In this document: positions 35,689 to 44,377 of the stretch, piece by piece
Layout of the letters: the number at the start of each line of letters is the position of its first letter
Numbering within the stretch: the stretch's first letter is position 1
Assembly (NCBI RefSeq): GCF_040151475.1
Contig: NZ_JBDKWG010000121.1
Span: 1 to 64,000, forward strand
DNA from: CAXBNB01 sp040151475
GTDB taxonomy: Bacteria; Bacteroidota; Bacteroidia; Cytophagales; Cyclobacteriaceae
Length of the DNA stretch: 64,000 bases
Direction: 5' to 3'
Position numbers and translations under genes: made by a program
The notes under the pieces: model-generated
Seen by the model: only the letters and a program-made list of their open reading frames with translations
Databases searched by the model: none
What the model was told of the DNA's origin: nothing

Positions 35689-37482
35689 ATGCATATTTAC
35701 AGACTAATTCTTGTTTTATCTGTATTAATTTATTCTTGCTCACCTCAGGTAGAACAAACAGAAAAAAAAGTTGAGGATAGGCCAAACGTAGTTTTGATCA
35801 TGACTGATGATCAGGGGTATGGTGATTTAGGATTCTATGGCAATCCTCATATCAAAACTCCGAATATTGATGCTCTTGCAAAAAAAAGCGTCAGGTTTGA
35901 GCGGTTTTTTGTATCACCAGTATGTGCACCAACGCGATCCAGCCTGATGACAGGCAGACATTCGCTACGGACAGGCATCCATGATACCTACAATGGAGGT
36001 GCAATAATGGCCGGAAGTGAAGTAACTATTGCAGAGGTTTTGAGTGAAGCAGGGTATGCTACAGGTATGTTTGGCAAGTGGCATTTGGGTGACAATTATC
36101 CCAGCCGTCCACATGATCAGGGGTTTCAGGAAACCTTACAGCACTTAGGAGGGGGTATTGGTCAGCCCGGTGATTGGCCTAATTTTCCTAAAAAGGACAG
36201 AAGCTATTTTGATCCGACACTTTGGAAAAACGGTGAGATGGTAGAAACAAAAGGATATTGCTCAGATGTATTTGCTGATGCTGCAGTTGATTTTATTGGT
36301 AACCATAAAAATGACCCGTTTTTTGTTTACCTGGCATTCAATGCTCCGCATAATCCTCTACAACTTCCGGATGAGTATTACGATATGTACAAAGACATTG
36401 ATCCAAGTATGGGATTTGAAAATGACAGCCGCCCATTTCCTGACATGGATGAGAGCAACAAGGAAATCGCCAGAAAAGTATATGGTATGGTCACTAACAT
36501 TGATGACAATGTAAAAAAAGTAATGGATCAACTGGAACAATTAAATTTGATTGACAATACGTTGGTCATTTTTATGACCGATAATGGCCCCTGGGGGCAG
36601 AGATACCGTGCCGGACATAGAAGCAACAAAGGTTCTGTTTTTCAGGGAGGTGTAAAAGTGCCAAGCTTTTGGAGTTTACCTTCGAAATTTGAAGGGAATA
36701 GAGAGGTCACCGTGAATACTACTCATATGGATGTTATGCCAACCTTGGCTGTTCTTTGTGGGGCGAAGTTGCCGGAAAATCTTGAATTGGATGGTAAAAA
36801 TTTACTGCCCCTGATTGAAGGGAAAACTCCTGAATGGAAAGACAGAGAGATAAACCTGTATTGGAATCGTCGTTATCCTGTGCTATATCAAAACATGACT
36901 GTAGTACAAGGAGATTACAAGCTTGTAGGCCAAAATCCTGAATCTAATTCCGAAGCTGTTTTTGAACTGTTCGATTTGTCTAAAGATCCCTATGAACAAA
37001 AGGATTTGTCAGCCTCATTGCCTGATAAATTTTCGGAATTGAAATCAAATATGGATGAATGGTATAAGGACATAATTACCAGTCCCAATCTTGTCAATCA
37101 GTCCGGGGCAATCGTAAACTCTAAGTTTGAAAACCCGACTATCTTGAGTAGAAACGACGCAGGTGGTCAGGAAGGTGTTTGGTATGCAAGTACAGGTGTT
37201 TATGGATTATGGGAAGTTGAGTTTGCAGAAGCAGGGTACTATGATTTGGTTTTTAAATTTGTCGAGGAAGTAGATGCTTCTGCCGGAGGGTTGATTAAGA
37301 TTCAAATCGGTACGGTTTTGCATTCAGCGAAGGTGACAGATACCAATTTGAAGGAATATAAAATGGAAAATTTGTATATCCCTAAGGGCAAAGGACAAAT
37401 GATTCCACAATTGGTAACAGGAAATTGGCCTGATCAGAAAAGAATATTCCCATTTTTAATGGAAGTACACAGTAAGAAATGA
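35689..37482 (+). CDS. Arylsulfatase-type sulfatase with C-terminal beta-sandwich (PUL2)
   Basis: A 597-aa lipoprotein sulfatase; lipobox LIYSC ending at Cys17. Start ATG 35689 is preferred because it places the signal at the N-terminus. Canonical active-site motif CAPTR with the formylglycine precursor at Cys79; metal site MTDDQGYGD; FMTDNGPWG and GKWHLGD also match S1 sulfatases. A C-terminal beta-rich extension (about 475-590) looks like a carbohydrate-binding module. It overlaps the next sulfatase by 4 bp (ATGA), which indicates translational coupling. It removes sulfate esters from the PUL2 glycan; the position is unknown. Confidence 0.94.
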   Translation: MHIYRLILVLSVLIYSCSPQVEQTEKKVEDRPNVVLIMTDDQGYGDLGFYGNPHIKTPNIDALAKKSVRFERFFVSPVCAPTRSSLMTGRHSLRTGIHDTYNGGAIMAGSEVTIAEVLSEAGYATGMFGKWHLGDNYPSRPHDQGFQETLQHLGGGIGQPGDWPNFPKKDRSYFDPTLWKNGEMVETKGYCSDVFADAAVDFIGNHKNDPFFVYLAFNAPHNPLQLPDEYYDMYKDIDPSMGFENDSRPFPDMDESNKEIARKVYGMVTNIDDNVKKVMDQLEQLNLIDNTLVIFMTDNGPWGQRYRAGHRSNKGSVFQGGVKVPSFWSLPSKFEGNREVTVNTTHMDVMPTLAVLCGAKLPENLELDGKNLLPLIEGKTPEWKDREINLYWNRRYPVLYQNMTVVQGDYKLVGQNPESNSEAVFELFDLSKDPYEQKDLSASLPDKFSELKSNMDEWYKDIITSPNLVNQSGAIVNSKFENPTILSRNDAGGQEGVWYASTGVYGLWEVEFAEAGYYDLVFKFVEEVDASAGGLIKIQIGTVLHSAKVTDTNLKEYKMENLYIPKGKGQMIPQLVTGNWPDQKRIFPFLMEVHSKK

Positions 37483-38927
37483 GTAGTAATTTTATGGCGA
37501 TAAAAACCGTTTTTGTGACATGTTTTGTTGCTTCCATCTTTATTTCTTGTTCGCAACAGGTCGAAAATGAGCTGCAAGCACCAAATGTGATTTTTATCTT
37601 AGTTGACGATTTAGGATATGGTGATCTGGGGTGCTACAACAAGGAAAGCAAAATACCAACACCGAATATTGACCAATTGGCCAATCAGGGAGTTAGGTTT
37701 ATTGATGCACATACTCCTGCTTCTGTATGCGTTCCTTCCAGATATAGCCTTTTGACGGGGCAATATCATTTTAAAAACAAACGAGATTATAAAGAAGGCA
37801 GGATAGCACCAGAAAGGATAACTATTGCCTCACTGATGAAAAATGTTGGTTATAATACTGCTGTATTTGGAAAATGGCATCAGGGCATACCCAATGAGAA
37901 ATCACCTGTTGAAGGAGAAGAATTAATGAATGGCCCATTAGATCATGGGTTTGACTATTTTTTTGGTATTCCAGCGTCTTTGGATATCCCTCCATACTAT
38001 TTTATTGAAAATAAATTGCCAGTAGAATATCCAACTGATTCGATTGCAGGCTCTCCGGGAACAGGTTTGAGAAAAATAGAAGGCCCTTTTTATCGTGGTG
38101 GAAATATAGCTCCGGATTATTCGCATGGAAAAGTGTTGGGACAAATCACGAAAAAAGGAGTGGAATACATTTCCGGAAAAGCTAAAGAAAAGAACCCATT
38201 TTTCATGTACCTGGCACTTCCTGCTCCACATACACCTTGGTTACCTTCAAAAGAGTTCCAGGGCAAATCAAAAGCAGGAATGTATGGAGACTATACCATG
38301 CAGGTGGATGCTATGATTGGGCAAATTACCGATGCTCTCCGCAATGCCAAAATAGATGAGAATACAATAGTTTTTTTCTCCAGTGATAATGGTCCGGTTT
38401 GGTGGAAAGATGCTGTTGAGAAATATGATCACAGTGCCGTGGGTAAACTTGCCGGAATGAAAGGAGACTCCTGGGAAGGAGGTCATCGTATGCCATTCAT
38501 TGTTAAATGGCCAGGAATAGCCAGGCCGGGTTCGGTAAATGATAAATTGATCTCATTTACAGATGTGCTGGCTACATTCGCAGAAATGAATCAAGTTTCG
38601 CTTACTGTAAATGATAGAGAAGACAGCCAAAGTTTTTTACCTTTATTAAAGGATAACGGCCATCCGGCTACCAGAGAAACCTTTATACATCAAAGTTCGA
38701 AAAGGATGTTTTCTATAAGAAAAGGCAATTGGAAATTTATTGATGGTAAAGGGTCAGGAGGCTTTACAGATGGGTATGATCCTTCTGTAAAAACAAGAGA
38801 TAATTTTCCCGGACAACTTTATAATCTTGAAAATGATCTTGGAGAAAAAACAAATCTCTATGAATTAGAAAAGGAGAAAAGAGAAGAATTATATAACGAA
38901 TTAAAGGCTTTAACAAGCGTATTGTAA
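37479..38927 (+). CDS. Arylsulfatase-type sulfatase (PUL2)
   Basis: A 482-aa lipoprotein sulfatase; lipobox FISC ending at Cys24. CVPSR (84-88) is a canonical formylglycine signature, with LVDDLGYGDLG and FSSDNGPVWW as metal sites. ATG 37479 overlaps the stop of the upstream sulfatase; an alternative Met6 is possible. The stop codon is directly followed by the GH92 start codon. Differs enough from the upstream sulfatase (no C-terminal sandwich, different loops) that the two probably act on different sulfate positions. Confidence 0.94.
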   Translation: MSSNFMAIKTVFVTCFVASIFISCSQQVENELQAPNVIFILVDDLGYGDLGCYNKESKIPTPNIDQLANQGVRFIDAHTPASVCVPSRYSLLTGQYHFKNKRDYKEGRIAPERITIASLMKNVGYNTAVFGKWHQGIPNEKSPVEGEELMNGPLDHGFDYFFGIPASLDIPPYYFIENKLPVEYPTDSIAGSPGTGLRKIEGPFYRGGNIAPDYSHGKVLGQITKKGVEYISGKAKEKNPFFMYLALPAPHTPWLPSKEFQGKSKAGMYGDYTMQVDAMIGQITDALRNAKIDENTIVFFSSDNGPVWWKDAVEKYDHSAVGKLAGMKGDSWEGGHRMPFIVKWPGIARPGSVNDKLISFTDVLATFAEMNQVSLTVNDREDSQSFLPLLKDNGHPATRETFIHQSSKRMFSIRKGNWKFIDGKGSGGFTDGYDPSVKTRDNFPGQLYNLENDLGEKTNLYELEKEKREELYNELKALTSVL

Positions 38928-41264
38928 ATGAAGAAAGATATAAAAGTGGTAACAAGTGTATTGATTGGTTTAGTGATTATTTTCATGATTACATCCTGTA
39001 AACAGGAAAATGATTCAAATTCGAATAATCCGGTTAAAGTACAATTGACCGATTTAGTTGACTATGCCAATCCATTAATGGGTACTGATTCCGACTTTAG
39101 TTTGTCCAATGGCAATACCTACCCGGCCATTGCGCTTCCCTGGGGTATGAATTTTTGGACTCCACAGACTGCAAAAATGGGTGATGGCTGGGCGTATAAA
39201 TATGATGATAAAACTATTAGAGGAATCAAACAGACTCATCAGCCGAGCCCGTGGATCAATGATTATGCTGCTTTTTCATTGATGGCTGTTACAGGTAAGA
39301 TGAAATACAAAGAAGAAGAAAGAGCTTCCTATTTTTCTCATAAAGCTGAAGAAGCAAAACCTTATCACTACAAAACATATTTGGCTGATTATGATGTGGT
39401 GGCAGAAATGGCTCCTACTGAAAGGGCAGCTATATTTAGGTTTACTTTTCCTGAAAACGAGCAATCGTATATTATTCTAGATGCTTTTGATGAAGGATCT
39501 ATGGTAAAGATTATTCCTGAAGAAAGAAAAATCATTGGCTATTGCAGAAACAATAGCGGAGGTGTTCCTGATAATTTCCACAACTATTTTGTTGCAGTAT
39601 TTGATAAAGATTTCAAGTGGAAACATACCTGGGGAGACAAATGGAAACTGAACGAAAATTCAACTGCAAGTGAAGGAGAACATGTAGGTGCCATTATCGG
39701 TTTTGAAACAGAAACAGGTGAGCAGGTACATGTGAAAATAGCATCGTCTTTCATTAGCCCCGAGCAAGCAGAGCTTAATTTAGAAAGGGAAATAGGCAAT
39801 CAATCTTTTGAACAGGTAAAATCTTCGGCGAAAGCGGCCTGGGAAAAAGAATTCCAACGCCTGTTGGTAGAAGATGACAATATTGATAATGTGCGTACCT
39901 TTTATTCTTGTTTGTATCGCCTCTTGTTATTCCCTAGAAAGTTTTATGAGCTGGACAAAGACGATAAAGTGGTGCATTACAGCCCTTACAATGGCCAGGT
40001 GTTGCCAGGGTATATGTTTACTGATAATGGATTTTGGGACACTTTTAGAGCAGTTTTTCCTTTTTTCAATCTGATGTATCCTGAATTGAACTCTCAGATT
40101 ATGCAGGGCTTGGTCAATACATATAACGAATCAGGATGGCTGCCTGAGTGGGCAAGTCCGGGACACAGAGGCTGTATGATTGGTTCCAATTCGGCTTCTT
40201 TGATAGCCGATGCTTATGTAAAAGGAGTAAAGGATTTTGATGCTGAAAAATTGTTTGAGGCAGTGTTGAAAAATGCAAATGTAGAGGAAGGAAGGCCAGA
40301 GGAATCAGTTGGTAGAGAAGGATTGGATTACTACAATGAGTTGGGATATGTGCCTTACGATGTGGGTATCAAAGAAAATGCTGCCCGCTCGCTGGAATAT
40401 GCCTATGCTGATTTTGCCATTGCACAAATGGCAGACAAAATGGGCAAAACAAAAGAAGCCGAAAGGTTTTACAAGCAATCAAAAAATTACGAAAAACTAT
40501 ATGATTCGGAAAGTAAATTGATGCGTGGAAAAAACGAAGATGGTACTTTCCAATCGCCATTCAACCCATTAAAATGGGGAGACGCATTTACCGAAGGAAA
40601 CAGCCTGCACTATTCATGGTCTGTGTTTCATGACGTACAAGGTCTGATAAACCTCATGGGTGGTGATCAGGAATTTACTCAGATGCTTGATACAGTATTT
40701 ACCATGCCACCGCAGTTTGATGATTCATATTATGGCTTTACCATTCATGAGATCAGGGAGATGCAAATCGCCAATATGGGCAACTATGCACATGGCAACC
40801 AACCTATTCAGCACTTGATTTACCTGTATAATTATGCCGGACAATCATGGAAGGCACAAGAAAAGGTACGTGAAGTTATGAAGAAACTTTACTCTTCAGC
40901 TTCAGATGGCTATTGTGGTGATGAAGACAATGGGCAAACTTCTGCCTGGTATGTGTTCAGTGCTTTGGGTTTTTATCCTGTTACTCCTGCCACCACGCAA
41001 TATGTGTTTGGAAGTCCGTTGTTTGACAAAGTAACTATGACACTTCAAAATGGAAACAAATTCACACTTGAAGCCAAAAGCAACAGTGATCAAAATATGT
41101 ACATTCAGAGTGCTTCTTTGGACAATCAACCTTTTGAAACCACATGGATAGACCATAATAAAATTCAACAAGGAGGTAAGTTGACATTTGATATGGGAAG
41201 TACACCCAATAAAAAATGGGGAGAGAAACCTGCGGCAAGGCCGTTTTCCCTTACCAAACAGTAG
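38928..41264 (+). CDS. GH92 family alpha-mannosidase (PUL2)
   Basis: A 778-aa lipoprotein (lipobox ITSC, Cys24). The N-terminal beta-sandwich starts LVDYANPLMGTDSDFSLSNGNTYP, in GH92 style. The (alpha/alpha)6 catalytic domain has GFWDTFRAVFPFFNLMYPE, SAS-like WASPGHRGCMIG, HEIREM (candidate catalytic Glu) and GDEDNGQTSAWYVFSALGFYPV with the Asp pair that positions water in this inverting, calcium-dependent family. GH92 enzymes are exo-acting alpha-mannosidases. Contact with the sulfatase stop codon indicates one operon. It suggests mannose-containing, sulfated glycan as the PUL2 target. Confidence 0.94.
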   Translation: MKKDIKVVTSVLIGLVIIFMITSCKQENDSNSNNPVKVQLTDLVDYANPLMGTDSDFSLSNGNTYPAIALPWGMNFWTPQTAKMGDGWAYKYDDKTIRGIKQTHQPSPWINDYAAFSLMAVTGKMKYKEEERASYFSHKAEEAKPYHYKTYLADYDVVAEMAPTERAAIFRFTFPENEQSYIILDAFDEGSMVKIIPEERKIIGYCRNNSGGVPDNFHNYFVAVFDKDFKWKHTWGDKWKLNENSTASEGEHVGAIIGFETETGEQVHVKIASSFISPEQAELNLEREIGNQSFEQVKSSAKAAWEKEFQRLLVEDDNIDNVRTFYSCLYRLLLFPRKFYELDKDDKVVHYSPYNGQVLPGYMFTDNGFWDTFRAVFPFFNLMYPELNSQIMQGLVNTYNESGWLPEWASPGHRGCMIGSNSASLIADAYVKGVKDFDAEKLFEAVLKNANVEEGRPEESVGREGLDYYNELGYVPYDVGIKENAARSLEYAYADFAIAQMADKMGKTKEAERFYKQSKNYEKLYDSESKLMRGKNEDGTFQSPFNPLKWGDAFTEGNSLHYSWSVFHDVQGLINLMGGDQEFTQMLDTVFTMPPQFDDSYYGFTIHEIREMQIANMGNYAHGNQPIQHLIYLYNYAGQSWKAQEKVREVMKKLYSSASDGYCGDEDNGQTSAWYVFSALGFYPVTPATTQYVFGSPLFDKVTMTLQNGNKFTLEAKSNSDQNMYIQSASLDNQPFETTWIDHNKIQQGGKLTFDMGSTPNKKWGEKPAARPFSLTKQ

Positions 41265-41315
41265 TCAGTATTACCAATTTTTTAAATATTACAATACAAT
41301 CGCAAATAAGTTTAA

Positions 41316-42245
41316 ATGAGTAAAATAGGGATAGGGGTAGATATAGGAGGAAGTCATATTGTCTGTTGTGCTATTGATATGGCATCCGGGCAGCCTATAG
41401 CACATACGCATGCAGAAGAAAAAGTAAACAACAAAGGTTCTAAAGATGAAATATTAGAAACCTGGGCAAAGGCAATAAACAAAACGATTGAAAAAATTGA
41501 TATTGCTTCTTTGGCAGGCATAGGATTTGCCATGCCCGGGCCATTCAAATATAAAACGGGAGTAGCCATGTTTGAAGGTACTGACAAATATGAGAAACTG
41601 TACAATGTAGATATTAAAGCCAATCTAAGTCCTTTTTTGAGTGTAAAAGATATAGAAATGAGGTTTATGAATGACGCAAGTGCTTTTGCTGTAGGAACAA
41701 CCTGGTTTGGGGAAGCTAAAAATACCGAACGATCTATCTCCATTACTCTGGGGACAGGTTTTGGGTCTGCACTCATTGATAGAGACCTGCCTGTAGTAAA
41801 AAGAGGAGATGCGCCTGAGCACGGTTGTTTTTGGCATCTTCCTTATAAAGACGCTATAGCCGATGATTATTTTTCTACCCGTTGGTTTGTCAATTCTTAT
41901 GAACGGTTGACAGGTATCAAAATAAAGGGAGTGAAAGAAGTGGCTATGAAGGCAGAAGAAGGCAACCAATTCAATGATTTATTTATTGAATTTGGAGAAA
42001 ACATGGCAGACTTCATGATTACATGGCTTAAAAAATTCAAACCGGAGGTGTTGGTAATCGGGGGGAATGTGTCTCGTGCGTTTGATCTTTTTTATCCCTC
42101 TTTTAGAGACAAATTAGTAGAAAACGATATTCAATTGAAAGTCGAAATATCAAAGCTGATGGAAGATGCCGCTTTGATTGGGAGTGCACGTTTGTTTGAT
42201 GAAAGTTTCTGGGAGAAAGTAAAAGATGATCTTCCGGAAATTTGA
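41316..42245 (+). CDS. ROK-family sugar kinase (PUL2)
   Basis: A 309-aa ROK protein. The ATP-binding start GIGVDIGGSHIV, catalytic Asp in FMNDASAFAVG and the phosphate-binding ITLGTGFGSALI are clear. The usual ROK zinc-binding CxCGxxGC motif is absent; the segment reads PEHGCFWHLPYK. It is cytoplasmic and should phosphorylate the imported sugar (mannose or glucose), completing uptake by the MFS transporter. No N-terminal HTH, so it is a kinase and not a repressor. Ends the MFS-to-ROK operon, followed by a strong hairpin. Confidence 0.9.
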   Translation: MSKIGIGVDIGGSHIVCCAIDMASGQPIAHTHAEEKVNNKGSKDEILETWAKAINKTIEKIDIASLAGIGFAMPGPFKYKTGVAMFEGTDKYEKLYNVDIKANLSPFLSVKDIEMRFMNDASAFAVGTTWFGEAKNTERSISITLGTGFGSALIDRDLPVVKRGDAPEHGCFWHLPYKDAIADDYFSTRWFVNSYERLTGIKIKGVKEVAMKAEEGNQFNDLFIEFGENMADFMITWLKKFKPEVLVIGGNVSRAFDLFYPSFRDKLVENDIQLKVEISKLMEDAALIGSARLFDESFWEKVKDDLPEI

Positions 42246-42296
42246 GGTTTGATCAAGGCTTGATTATAGCAAATACGAGCAGATGAAGCCTGTCTC

Positions 42297-42321
42297 AACG
42301 TAACCTGTTGCAGGTTACGTT
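42297..42321 (+). terminator. Hairpin terminator after the ROK gene
   Basis: Perfect 11-bp stem AACGTAACCTG/CAGGTTACGTT with TTG loop, between the ROK kinase and the PUL2 sigma gene. The T tract is short. Confidence 0.6.
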
Positions 42322-42384
42322 TAGCATTTGGTGTAATTTCATCTAAATTGCCAATCTTTACTTCAGTGCATTTTTTGGCAAAAT

Positions 42385-42969
42385 ATGAACGAAAAGATTC
42401 AAAAATGGGCAGTAGCTATTTCAAACGATGATGAATTTGCATTCAAATTGTTGTTTGATCACTTTTATCCCCGGCTATATGGCTATGCGTTGAGTTTGGT
42501 CAAATCCCATAGCCCCTCTGAAGAAATTGTCTCTGATGTATTTGTCAAAGTATGGAGAAAAAGAGAAAGATTAGCAGAAATTGAAAATATCAGTCACTAT
42601 CTTTTTAGAGCTGTTAAAAATCAGACCATCAATTATTTAGACAAAAAAACACTTTCTTTAGTTGATCTGGATCAGGTCAGAGAAAAGGATGTTAAAGGGT
42701 TTCTTCAGCCTGATATATCGATGATGGATAGAGAACTGGCATCACAGATAGCTATAGCTATCGACAGCCTTCCACCGAGAGCAAAACTTATATTTGGTTT
42801 GATTAGGGAAGATGGTTTCAAATACAAAGAAGTGGCAGATCAGCTTGATTTGTCCATTAAGACGGTAGAAAATCAAATGAACATTGCCATAAAAAAGTTG
42901 AAGGAAAAATTAACTCCTTACTTTAAAGACAATCCTACAAAATTATCTTCCTGGCTTCTGACTTTTTAG
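42385..42969 (+). CDS. ECF sigma-70 factor (PUL2)
   Basis: A 194-aa sigma factor with region 2 (LLFDHFYPRLYGYALSLVKS; SEEIVSDVFVKVWRKRERL) and region 4 (IAIAIDSLPPRAKLIFGLIREDGFKYKEVADQLDLSIKTVENQM, shown here in part). Same length as the PUL1 sigma but of a different subgroup (more RpoE/FecI-like, Bacteroidetes family 1). Followed by FecR and a STN-type SusC. It probably drives PUL2 susCD. Confidence 0.93.
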   Translation: MNEKIQKWAVAISNDDEFAFKLLFDHFYPRLYGYALSLVKSHSPSEEIVSDVFVKVWRKRERLAEIENISHYLFRAVKNQTINYLDKKTLSLVDLDQVREKDVKGFLQPDISMMDRELASQIAIAIDSLPPRAKLIFGLIREDGFKYKEVADQLDLSIKTVENQMNIAIKKLKEKLTPYFKDNPTKLSSWLLTF

Positions 42970-43210
42970 TCAGGATCATCACTACGGGCATAAAAGTGTA
43001 TAAGAACTGTTTTTCACAGGCATTTGGAGACGGTTTTGCTCTACCTATAGGTTAAAATCCAGTTTATATTCTTAGAGTAGTCGGAAATTTCTTATCAGAA
43101 TTTTTCAGTGCATTTATCAATAGTTGAAAAAATAAAAAAACCTTTTGGGGGGTAATTCAATTTTCCCTGTTTATTCCCCCAAACGTATATTTCAGCAAAT
43201 AACACTATAC
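42970..43210. other. Intergenic region between PUL2 sigma and fecR
   Basis: 241 bp with no recognisable gene. Contains an A/T-rich run and a G6 tract (around 43148). The length suggests fecR may have its own promoter, but no clear box is seen. Confidence 0.3.
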
Positions 43211-44215
43211 ATGGAAGTCAAGTATGAAAATTTGGTCGTAAAAAAACTCGCAGGAGACATCAGCCCTGATGAGGAAATACAATTGAACGACTGGATCGAA
43301 CACTCAATCGAAAACAGGGAGATTTTTATAGCCTATAAAAAGACCTGGGAAAAGAGTCAGTTGGATTGGAAAATGGATGACTCTGAAGAGGTTTATTCTA
43401 AAATCACTGATCAACTAGACCTGAGAGATGATCGCAAAGAGACAAAAACAGTATTACGCAAATCTTTTAGGGTATGGAAGATAGCTGCTATGGTGGCTCT
43501 ACTTCTGGGAATGTCATTTGGTTTCTATGTTTTACAAATTGAGCATGGTGATCAGATTGGTTTGCTTTCCGACAGAGTAGTTAAAAGCACTCCAAAAGGA
43601 AAAAAGACACAAATCCGGTTGCCCGATGGTACGATGGTAAAACTCAATTCTAACAGCTATTTAGAATATCCCAAAAACTTTGGAGATGAGAGGAGAATAA
43701 AACTTATCGGAGAAGCATTTTTTGATGTGGTTAGAGATCCTTCACGTCCTTTCATTGTAGAATCTGAAAATTTAAACGTTCGGGTTTTAGGTACATCATT
43801 TAACATCAAAGCATATCCTTATGATGCTGTATATTCTGTAGCAGTCAAATCCGGTTTGGTTTCTGTCTCTGATCAGAGCAAATCTAAAAACACAGTTATC
43901 ACTGAATTGAAAGCCAATGAGGTTGTGGATTATATGCATAATACTGGTGAATTTAAGGCTTATGAAATACGTGATGATCAATTTTTTGCATGGAAGGATG
44001 GCATTTTGGTATTTCAAAAAGCTGATTTTGATGAAATCATTGAAAGATTGGAAAAATGGTACGGAGTAGAATTTGAATTGCAGGGTAAACATCCTATAGC
44101 AAGCGGGTTTTCAGGCAGGTACGAAAATGCCTCTTTGCAGCATGTACTTCAGGGGATAAGTTTTGCCAATAATTTCACATTTACAATTGAAGGAAACAAA
44201 GTCATAATAAAATAA
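43211..44215 (+). CDS. FecR-family anti-sigma factor (PUL2)
   Basis: A 334-aa protein from ATG 43211 (MEVKYENLVVKKLAGDIS, the usual family start); an upstream frame extension lacks that logic. Cytoplasmic domain, transmembrane helix (AAMVALLLGMSFGFYVL, about 90-110), periplasmic FecR domain (KKTQIRLPDGTMVKLNSNS; RVLGTSFNIKAYP) and DUF4974-like tail (ILVFQKADFDEIIERLEKWY). It controls the upstream sigma factor in response to the STN domain of the downstream SusC. Confidence 0.93.
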   Translation: MEVKYENLVVKKLAGDISPDEEIQLNDWIEHSIENREIFIAYKKTWEKSQLDWKMDDSEEVYSKITDQLDLRDDRKETKTVLRKSFRVWKIAAMVALLLGMSFGFYVLQIEHGDQIGLLSDRVVKSTPKGKKTQIRLPDGTMVKLNSNSYLEYPKNFGDERRIKLIGEAFFDVVRDPSRPFIVESENLNVRVLGTSFNIKAYPYDAVYSVAVKSGLVSVSDQSKSKNTVITELKANEVVDYMHNTGEFKAYEIRDDQFFAWKDGILVFQKADFDEIIERLEKWYGVEFELQGKHPIASGFSGRYENASLQHVLQGISFANNFTFTIEGNKVIIK

Positions 44216-44250
44216 AGAGATGATAAAAGACAATACCTCATAGAATAATA

Positions 44251-44279
44251 AAGTCTGCAATCCAAGGAATCGCAGACTT
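44251..44279 (+). promoter_or_regulatory. Hairpin between fecR and susC (PUL2)
   Basis: AAGTCTGC/GCAGACTT outer stem with a small inner TCC/GGA pair. Same position as the 14-bp hairpin in PUL1, though with a different sequence. Confidence 0.6.
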
Positions 44280-44377
44280 ATAGGGCATCTTATCGGTTGT
44301 TTCAACTTTGGACGGTATGCAGCAACCAACAAGACTGTCATTGATTAAAATAATGTAAAATCAATAAGCTTAAAATT

